Assembly (NCBI GenBank): GCA_002389295.1
Contig: DGOE01000144.1
Coordinates: 1 to 13,340, forward strand
DNA from: Flavobacteriales bacterium UBA4474
GTDB taxonomy: Bacteria; Bacteroidota; Bacteroidia; Flavobacteriales_D; Sanyastnellaceae
Direction of reading: 5' to 3'
DNA length: 13,340 nucleotides
Shown here: positions 1 to 5,187 of the stretch, in pieces
How positions within the stretch are numbered: position 1 is the stretch's first letter
How the letters are laid out: each line of letters opens with the position of its first letter
The notes under the pieces: model-generated
Database searches by the model: none
Told to the model about the DNA's origin: nothing
What the model saw: only the letters and a program-made list of their open reading frames with translations
Made by a program: the position numbers and the translations under genes

Positions 1-492
1 GACATTCCGGCCATTTCCGAAGGCCTGCGCTTCGTGGAAGAAGTGGGCATGGGTCGGCTCAAGCAGCGGGTGGATTCGCTGGCCTTGTATCTGCACCAAG
101 GACTCAAAGGGTTGAGGCACGCCAATGGCACGCCGTTGATCCGGACATATGGTCCTGCTGACCGCCGTTCATGCGGTGGTACACTGGCCATGAACTTCCA
201 AAATCCGGACGGCGCGATCATTCCAACTTCAGCAGTGGAAGATCAAGCCAACGAAAGGGGCATCTCCTTGAGGACGGGTTGCTTCTGTAATCCAGGCGTG
301 GATGAAGTCAATCACGGCATTGCATCAGCAGCACTCGAGGCCTATTTCGGTAACCGAGCTCAGGGCGATTACTACGATTTCATCGCATTCAGTGGAATCC
401 GCAGGGGCGCCGTGCGCGTCTCCGTAGGCATGGCCACCAACCGCGCCGACCTCGACCGGTTCATCGCTTTTGCAGCCACTTTTTGCACCTGA
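1..492 (+). CDS. Class V aminotransferase, cysteine desulfurase / Moco sulfurase-like, C-terminal part
   Basis: The 5' end lies outside the window; the frame is open from base 1 and stops with TGA at 490-492, giving 163 residues. The end matches the C-terminal subdomain of PLP-dependent class V aminotransferases. The segment SLRTGCFCNPG (codons about 268-300) is the conserved Cys loop of Moco sulfurases and related desulfurase-like enzymes, with Cys codons at 280-282 and 286-288; in that family a Cys here carries the persulfide. The end, GAVRVSVGMATNRADLDRFI, is the usual closing strand and helix of the fold. The PLP lysine would lie upstream and cannot be seen. The likely reaction is removal of sulfur from cysteine or transfer to an acceptor; the acceptor is unknown. 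A PqqB-like hydrolase follows on the same strand after 57 nt and could be co-transcribed. It could instead be a plain cysteine desulfurase-like (SufS/CsdA-type) paralogue. The fold is fairly certain, the exact role is not. Confidence 0.85.
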   Translation, partial: DIPAISEGLRFVEEVGMGRLKQRVDSLALYLHQGLKGLRHANGTPLIRTYGPADRRSCGGTLAMNFQNPDGAIIPTSAVEDQANERGISLRTGCFCNPGVDEVNHGIASAALEAYFGNRAQGDYYDFIAFSGIRRGAVRVSVGMATNRADLDRFIAFAATFCT

Positions 493-537
493 TCAACGCC
501 CCATTTCTGGTGGCGTTCAGCATCCGCTTGTTCCTGC

Positions 538-545
538 TATTTTGC
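538..545 (+). promoter_or_regulatory. Possible Bacteroidota -7 element before the PqqB-like gene
   Basis: TATTTTGC resembles the TAnnTTTG -7 element of Bacteroidota sigma-A promoters, one T short of the ideal spacing. It lies only four bases before the ATG at 550, so a transcript starting here would be leaderless or nearly so. I see no clear -33 TTG at the expected distance. This is weak, pattern-based evidence. Confidence 0.3.
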
Positions 546-549
546 GCCC

Positions 550-1521
550 ATGGGTGCGTTTTCAATACCGTCAAAAAGGGTGTTCTCGTGTTTGGGGGCG
601 CTGCTGGCCCTGGTTTGTATGGGTTGGTTGTCGGCGGCTTTTGTGGCACCGGCGGCACCGGGCGTCAGCTTGACGGTGCTGGGCAACGTACAGGATGGCG
701 GCTATCCCCACATAGGCTGTCAGCGCGAGGACTGCCGCAACCTCTTTCTCAGGCCGGCGGGCAACCACGCGGTGGTGTGCCTCGGCCTGGTGGATTCCAC
801 TGCGGGCAAGCAGTTTCTCTTTGAGGCGACGCCCGATGCAGCGCGGCAGGCGCAGCAGCTCTCCCTATTGCCAGGCGCCCATGAGGGCATGCCCGATGGG
901 ATTTTCCTGACCCACGCCCATTGGGGGCATTACACCGGGTTGGGATTGCTGGGGCGCGAGGCCAAGGGCGCCAGGGGGGTGGCGGTATTTGCCATGCCGC
1001 GGCTCCGAAATTTCCTCGAAACCAACGGGCCGTGGAGCCAATTGGTCACCCTGGGCAACATCGCATTGTCCACCTTGGTGGCCGACGAAGCCGTCACCGT
1101 GACCCCCCAGGTGACAGTCACCCCTTTTCGCGTGCCCCACCGCGATGAGTTTTCCGAGACCGTTGGCTACCGGATCGAGGGGCCAGAGCGCAGCGCCTTG
1201 TTTATTCCGGACATCGACAAATGGTCCAAGTGGGAACGCAACCTCCGCCAAGTGGTGGCGACGGTGGATTACGCCTTTCTCGATGGCACTTTTCACGACG
1301 GGGCCGAGCTCGGCCACAGGGACATGGCAGAGGTGCCGCATCCGTTTATCGTGGAGAGTCTGGCGCTGATGGCCGATTGGCCGGCAGAGGAGAGAAACAA
1401 GGTGCACTTTATCCACCTCAATCACACCAACCCGCTGCTTCAGGCGGATTCCGAGGAGAGCCGAAATGTGGCGGCAGCGGGGTGTCACGTGGCCCGATAC
1501 GGCGACCGGATTCAGCTTTGA
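550..1521 (+). CDS. PqqB-like metallo-beta-lactamase-fold hydrolase, exported or membrane-anchored
   Basis: The protein has 323 residues. Residues 1-40 contain basic residues followed by a hydrophobic stretch (about 11-35), suggesting a signal peptide or N-terminal anchor, so it probably acts in the periplasm. The mature part opens with LTVLGNVQDGGYPHIGC, characteristic of PqqB-related MBL-fold proteins. The metal-binding loop is THAHWGHYTG (H122, H124, H127): the three His of HxHxDH are kept but the Asp is Gly. Further candidate ligands are H197 (VPH), D221 (FIPD) and H289 in HLNHTNPLL, which matches the PqqB-type HxNxTNP segment. No other pqq gene is in view, so PQQ biosynthesis should not be assumed; this is better called a PqqB-like hydrolase of unknown substrate. 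The ATG at 550 is preferred because it gives a complete signal sequence. The 3' end overlaps the convergent NOS gene by 10 nt. Confidence 0.85.
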   Translation: MGAFSIPSKRVFSCLGALLALVCMGWLSAAFVAPAAPGVSLTVLGNVQDGGYPHIGCQREDCRNLFLRPAGNHAVVCLGLVDSTAGKQFLFEATPDAARQAQQLSLLPGAHEGMPDGIFLTHAHWGHYTGLGLLGREAKGARGVAVFAMPRLRNFLETNGPWSQLVTLGNIALSTLVADEAVTVTPQVTVTPFRVPHRDEFSETVGYRIEGPERSALFIPDIDKWSKWERNLRQVVATVDYAFLDGTFHDGAELGHRDMAEVPHPFIVESLALMADWPAEERNKVHFIHLNHTNPLLQADSEESRNVAAAGCHVARYGDRIQL

Positions 1522-2831
1522 CTGTGTGCCCTGCGGGAAGAGGAGGGGCGCCGAAAAGGCAGCACCTTGGATAGCCTGTCGAACCCAAAGGGACAACGCG
1601 GCGTCTCGTGCTTGTTTTCGAGGTGGAAGGGGTCTTCACTGCGCCCGCGCGCACCGCTGGCCGCAATGGACACAGTCTGGCGTTGGGCCACATCTGCGGC
1701 TGGACCGGACTGATAAAAGAAATTCGTGTGCACTTCTACCTCGTTGTCGAAATCGCGGTGAAACTGCGGGCTGAGTGAACCCGAAACAGGGGGGGTCAGC
1801 CAGCTCCAATCGCCATTGAGCGTGCGACCTGCTTTTTCCTCAATGGTACAGAAACGCTCGAATTGGGCACCCAATTCGTGGTGGTCACCGATTTGAATCT
1901 TGGCCAGGTCAAAGCTGTGGAGCACCGCTTGGTTGATCGCAATCATGGCGTGGTCCTTCCACAAGGAACGGGTGGATGAGGTGTCCAAATGCATGGCCTG
2001 ACCAATGTCCTTGAGCAAATCATAGCGTTGAGGATCACAGAAATTGCGGGCGGCGATTTCCGTACCCATGTACCAGCCGTTGAAGGGGGCGCAGGGGTAA
2101 GTAATGCCGCCGATGACCAGCGCCATCTCACTGATGACGGGCAGGGCATACCAACGCAAATTCAGTGCGTCAATGCCCGGGTAGTCCGGGTGGGTGATGT
2201 CCACCTGGGGGAATTGCTCCGGGTGCTGGGCGAAGTGGTCCACCGGGGTGCATTCCTGGTCATCGATCCAGATGGACCAAGGCAACGGCGTATGCGCTGA
2301 ACGAACAGAGGGAGACCACCCTTGCGCCAGCATGTGTCGCGTGAATTCCACAGAATGAGGATCGCCCAAAATGGTGCCGTCTTTTTGCTCGAATCCAGCA
2401 TAACGCAGCAACTGGTGGTTGGCGATGCGCACGGAATCAGGGCGGTTCGGCGCGCCCGGTGTGCGCGGCGCAAACACCGTGATCACACTTTGAATGGCGC
2501 CGCCCTGCCAGGCCATGTCGAGGTGGTTGCCAAGGGCGTTGATCACCCCTTCTTGGTCGCAGACCTGCCTGCAATCCTGCACTTTCAAGGAGCGCCACAT
2601 GTGCCTGCCGATGCACCGGTTGCTGGCGCGCCACGCCCATTGCACCCCGAACTCGAGCTCGGCAGCAGTATGGGTATAGGTGCCGGTGCGATCCAGCTCA
2701 GCAGAGATGCTGCTGAGGCGATCGCGTACTTCAGTTTCAGACAGGACAAACCTGGAGTCTGCAGCCATATCCAAGAGGAATGACCTGGCTTGGACAAGCA
2801 ATGAGGTCGCGGGTTGGGGGACAGACGTCAT
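1512..2831 (-). CDS. nos: Bacterial nitric oxide synthase, oxygenase domain only, with C-terminal extension
   Basis: The product (439 residues, no signal peptide, cytoplasmic) would oxidise L-arginine to citrulline and NO at a haem-thiolate centre, using reductant from separate proteins. Family landmarks appear in order: TGTYTHTAAELEFG (50-62); haem-ligand loop WRASNRCIGR with C73; NHQLLRYAGF (138-147); RWYALPVISEM (226-236); APFNGWYMGTEIAARN (248-263), whose E258 should bind the arginine guanidinium; SLWKDHAMIAINQAVLHSF (289-307); DHH (316-318); and GDWSWLTPPVSGS (340-352), where W342 and W344 lie by the pterin/haem site. I233 occupies the gate position that is Ile in bacterial and Val in mammalian NOS. 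The core is collinear with the 363-residue Bacillus enzyme to about residue 378, which also supports the start. No reductase domain follows; a 61-residue Arg/Ser-rich tail (379-439) does. The usual Asn of WRN(A/S)xRC is Ala here (A69). The gene diverges from a carbonic anhydrase across a 208-bp gap and converges on the PqqB-like gene. I see no pterin-synthesis genes nearby. Confidence 0.95.
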   Translation of the reverse strand: MTSVPQPATSLLVQARSFLLDMAADSRFVLSETEVRDRLSSISAELDRTGTYTHTAAELEFGVQWAWRASNRCIGRHMWRSLKVQDCRQVCDQEGVINALGNHLDMAWQGGAIQSVITVFAPRTPGAPNRPDSVRIANHQLLRYAGFEQKDGTILGDPHSVEFTRHMLAQGWSPSVRSAHTPLPWSIWIDDQECTPVDHFAQHPEQFPQVDITHPDYPGIDALNLRWYALPVISEMALVIGGITYPCAPFNGWYMGTEIAARNFCDPQRYDLLKDIGQAMHLDTSSTRSLWKDHAMIAINQAVLHSFDLAKIQIGDHHELGAQFERFCTIEEKAGRTLNGDWSWLTPPVSGSLSPQFHRDFDNEVEVHTNFFYQSGPAADVAQRQTVSIAASGARGRSEDPFHLENKHETPRCPFGFDRLSKVLPFRRPSSSRRAHSQS

Positions 2832-2901
2832 GGCAACGAGAAATTAACGCAGTGGGGCCAAATGGTGTTCACTAAAATGGACAGAATATCAAATAAGAAG
2901 C

Positions 2902-2915
2902 TTGACGGTGGTCAT
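2902..2915. promoter_or_regulatory. Candidate FNR/DNR-type operator, copy 1
   Basis: TTGAC-GGTG-GTCAT is an inverted repeat with core TGAC-N4-GTCA. It matches the layout of CRP/FNR-superfamily sites of the DNR/NnrR kind (TTGNC-N4-GNCAA) in nine of ten half-site bases. It lies 70 bp upstream of the NOS start codon and 124 bp upstream of the carbonic anhydrase start. The regulator is inferred, since none is encoded in the window. Confidence 0.45.
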
Positions 2916-2923
2916 TTCGGGGC

Positions 2924-2937
2924 ATGACTATTGTCAT
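2924..2937. promoter_or_regulatory. Candidate FNR/DNR-type operator, copy 2
   Basis: ATGAC-TATT-GTCAT is a perfect five-base inverted repeat with the same TGAC-N4-GTCA core and the same four-base spacer as the copy at 2902-2915. The centres are 22 bp apart, about two helical turns, so two dimers could sit on one DNA face. The GTCAT of copy 1 and the ATGAC of copy 2 also form a wider inverted repeat. Confidence 0.45.
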
Positions 2938-3007
2938 TTTTCCAAGGCTTGCAGGAGAATGTCAAATGTTTGGATTTCTTGGGGGCAATCTGTGACCCTT
3001 CCCGTTT

Positions 3008-3015
3008 TTTGTTTG
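3008..3015 (+). promoter_or_regulatory. Possible -7 element for the carbonic anhydrase gene
   Basis: TTTGTTTG matches TAnnTTTG except for T in place of A at position 2. It lies 24 nt before the ATG at 3040, which allows a short 5' leader. No TTG sits at the canonical -33 distance, so dependence on an activator at the upstream dyads (2902-2937) is possible. Confidence 0.3.
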
Positions 3016-3039
3016 GAGCCGCTTTGAGAAATTTGTTCC

Positions 3040-3681
3040 ATGATTGATCGCTTTCGCTCTCTCGAGGGTGCCATTGGCGCCGAACTCCAGCAATCGCTCT
3101 CTCCACAAGACGCTGTGGGACTGCTGAAGGACGGTGTACGCCGTTCCACAACTGGCGCGCAGATGACACGCAACCGCCCGGCATTGCTTGCAGACGCTGC
3201 TGGTGGTCAGTATCCCTACGCTGCGGTGCTTTCCTGCATTGACAGTCGGGCACCGGTGGAACAGATATTCGATGCGGCTTCTGGTGACCTCTTCGTGGCC
3301 CGTGTAGCCGGCAACGTGGCCTCACCTGATTTGATCGCCAGCCTCGAGTACGCCACGAAGTATGCCGGGAGCAAAGCGATCCTCGTATTGGGTCACACCC
3401 GTTGTGGCGCTGTGAAAGGAGCGTGGGCAGGTTTGGAAGACGGTCACCTGACCGGGCTGCTGGGCCGCATCCAGCCCGCAGTAGCAGCCACCAAAGCGGC
3501 CATGGGGGCCGAGGACAGCGCCGAGAACCTCGACCGTTGCTCGTTGGTCAATGTGCAAGAGACAGTGGCGGCATTGCGCCGCGACAGCGCCATCCTATCG
3601 GGCCTCGAAGCCGAAGGGAAGATCGCCATCATCGGAGGCGTCTACGACGTGGCCACGGGCGACGTCGCTTGGGTCGACTGA
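3040..3681 (+). CDS. Beta-class carbonic anhydrase
   Basis: This 213-residue protein would interconvert CO2 and bicarbonate. Zinc-site residues are clear: C66-x-D68-x-R70 in SCIDSRAPVE, and H119-xx-C122 in LGHTRCGAVKG. Between them is the conserved segment DLFVARVAGNVASPDLIASL (83-102). Near the end, GKIAIIGGVYDVATGDVAW (193-211) is the usual closing strand plus the conserved Y-D-V/L-x-T/S-G element. The length is normal for a bacterial beta-CA. No signal peptide is present (the start MIDRFRSLEG is polar), so it should be cytoplasmic. The N-terminal 50 residues, with NRPALLADAAGGQYPYAAVL leading into the active site, resemble bacterial forms in which an N-terminal helix packs on the dimer partner. 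It diverges from NOS and shares its control region; whether the two functions are linked is unknown. The stop codon is three nt from that of the convergent Asp-box gene, leaving no room for a separate terminator. Confidence 0.95.
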   Translation: MIDRFRSLEGAIGAELQQSLSPQDAVGLLKDGVRRSTTGAQMTRNRPALLADAAGGQYPYAAVLSCIDSRAPVEQIFDAASGDLFVARVAGNVASPDLIASLEYATKYAGSKAILVLGHTRCGAVKGAWAGLEDGHLTGLLGRIQPAVAATKAAMGAEDSAENLDRCSLVNVQETVAALRRDSAILSGLEAEGKIAIIGGVYDVATGDVAWVD

Positions 3682-3684
3682 AGC

Positions 3685-5103
3685 CTACCGAAAAACTTTG
3701 AAGGCCTGTTGCCGTCCATCGGCAACCACTTCCAGAATGGCAGCGCCTTCGAGCGGGCAGGCGATGCGTTGATCCGTGCTGTTTCCGGAGGCCATTGAGC
3801 GGCCAGAGAGGTCGTACAAGCGCCATTGAAATGTGCCTTGCGTTCCGGCGATGCGCCATCCACTTTCTGTGGGGGCGCACATCCATTCTGCTGCTTGGAC
3901 GCGGTCCGTGCCCGCAGTTTCAATGGTGCCCTTCAAGTAGTGCACCAAGGCATCTGATGCCCGCTGGTATACCAGGTGCACCACACCGTTTTTGAGCCGA
4001 ATCACAGGCTTTCGGCTGTGGCCAGAGAGGGCTTCTGTTGTGGAAGCGGCATTGGCAGTCCACTGCGCCATCCCTGCGGCGGTGTTGGCTCCCACACCCA
4101 CCATGACGTTGTATCCGCCATCGCTCCGTTCCCACGCGGCGACGGCATGGTCTCCATCCGCCGATACGGAGGGGTTGTTCTCATTGAAATCGAGCGTGGG
4201 CTCAATCCGGTCCGACCCGAGGAGGGTCCAGGCCGCAGGATCAATGGTGCTCCAATAGGTGCGGCTGCCGCCTTCTGCCGCAGACATAAAGACGGCGGCA
4301 ATGTTGCCATCTCCCAGCAACGCCACTTCCGCCTCTGAGGCGGGGCAGGAGTTGATCAGCCAGTTGGTGGGGTCCACATCGAGGCTCTCCGTCCACACCC
4401 CATCGCCATTTGCGCGCAGCAGGTGGAAATCGCGCACGTTATTGTTGTTGTTCCGCACCAGGTTGTAGCGCTGATCGCCGATGATAAAGGGCATGGAGGC
4501 GCAGCATTCGCACACCGCATCGCCGGGCAATACAGCCCCCGCATCGGTGGCCGCGTTGAAGGCGCCCTCCTCTTCATTCCAGTCCAGCACGCCTTCCAAA
4601 GCCGGCGCATTTCCCCACTTCAGCGCCACCCAAGGATCGCCATCAGCGTCCAGAGCCGGCACGGGCATGAAGTGGTCTTCCGTGGCCTCCGGCGCCACAG
4701 CAATCGGGTCGCCCCACGTTTGCCCACCGTCCTCTGAAATCACCACGCGCCCGCCGGTGTCCCATTCACCCGAAATCTGGTACGCGACGACCACCTTGTT
4801 TCCCGAAACGGCCATTCGCGGGCCTTCCGAGTCGTTGATGAAGATGCCGGTCTCCGCCGTCACCGCTGTGGCATCATCAAATCCCGCGCCGTTCCAACGG
4901 CTGCAATACAAACCGCCGGCACTGCCCGATTTGCCGTGCAGCACGATGGGGTTTCCATCGGGGTCCAGCTCCATTCTGAGGTTGCTGTAACCGGTCTCAG
5001 CAGCATCGATGCCCATCGGCGCATCCCAATTGATGGTGGTTTCCTGACCCGCTATTGGCCCCAGCATCAACAGATACAGGGCCGTGAGATTGAATGTCCT
5101 CAT
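3685..5103 (-). CDS. Secreted Asp-box (sialidase-fold) protein with T9SS sorting domain
   Basis: The 472-residue product begins with a short signal peptide (cleavage likely near A18-G-Q20). The body resembles a six-bladed beta-propeller of the sialidase/BNR class. One clear Asp-box, SEDGGQTW (123-130), and repeated strand-turn patterns such as ALDADGDPWVALKW (150-163), NNPSVSADGDHAVAAWE (309-325) and KPVIRLKNGVVHLVYQ (365-380) mark successive blades. A Cys cluster, VCECC (197-201), sits mid-protein, as in some secreted sialidase-like proteins. The end (about 415-472), with WRLYDLSGRSMASG and the final KVFR, is a T9SS type A sorting domain, so the protein is probably exported across the outer membrane and attached to the surface or released. 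I do not see the arginine triad of a true sialidase with confidence, so the enzymatic role is open. A five-Asn run (about 218-222) comes from an AAC-rich stretch. It diverges from the alpha-amylase gene across 84 bp. Confidence 0.8.
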   Translation of the reverse strand: MRTFNLTALYLLMLGPIAGQETTINWDAPMGIDAAETGYSNLRMELDPDGNPIVLHGKSGSAGGLYCSRWNGAGFDDATAVTAETGIFINDSEGPRMAVSGNKVVVAYQISGEWDTGGRVVISEDGGQTWGDPIAVAPEATEDHFMPVPALDADGDPWVALKWGNAPALEGVLDWNEEEGAFNAATDAGAVLPGDAVCECCASMPFIIGDQRYNLVRNNNNNVRDFHLLRANGDGVWTESLDVDPTNWLINSCPASEAEVALLGDGNIAAVFMSAAEGGSRTYWSTIDPAAWTLLGSDRIEPTLDFNENNPSVSADGDHAVAAWERSDGGYNVMVGVGANTAAGMAQWTANAASTTEALSGHSRKPVIRLKNGVVHLVYQRASDALVHYLKGTIETAGTDRVQAAEWMCAPTESGWRIAGTQGTFQWRLYDLSGRSMASGNSTDQRIACPLEGAAILEVVADGRQQAFKVFR

Positions 5104-5131
5104 CCCCCCAATTTAGGCAGATCAGGATGCC

Positions 5132-5160
5132 ATTCTACACCAACGCCTCAGCCACTGCAA
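5132..5160 (-). promoter_or_regulatory. Possible promoter for the Asp-box gene
   Basis: On the minus strand, TTGCAG (5155-5160) and TAGAAT (5132-5137) are separated by exactly 17 bp. This has classic sigma-70 form, but Bacteroidota sigma-A prefers TTG/TAnnTTTG, so the functional call is weak. The -10 hexamer lies 28 bp before the start codon. Confidence 0.25.
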
Positions 5161-5162
5161 TA

Positions 5163-5170
5163 TCCGTTTG
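5163..5170 (+). promoter_or_regulatory. Possible -7 element for the alpha-amylase gene
   Basis: TCCGTTTG matches TAnnTTTG except for C at position 2. It lies 17 nt before the ATG at 5188, a plausible short leader, inside the 84-bp divergent gap. There is no clear -33 TTG. Confidence 0.25.
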
Positions 5171-5187
5171 ACGTAAATTCATGGGAT

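Noticed and set aside
865..1596. Minus-strand 243-codon open frame opposite the PqqB-like gene
   Set aside because: It is antisense to a protein with clear family motifs, and its translation has no recognisable pattern; a GC-rich shadow frame.
2912..3325. Minus-strand 137-codon open frame covering the NOS/carbonic anhydrase gap
   Set aside because: It runs antisense through the carbonic anhydrase active-site codons and has no recognisable features.
4437..4455. GTT/AAC triplet run encoding five Asn in the Asp-box protein as a microsatellite
   Set aside because: It is short, imperfect and in frame, so length changes would not switch the gene; likely a loop composition effect.
4936..5187. Upstream extension of the amylase reading frame to an ATG at 4936
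   Set aside because: It would overlap the divergent Asp-box gene by 168 nt and would bury the clear signal peptide that begins at 5188.
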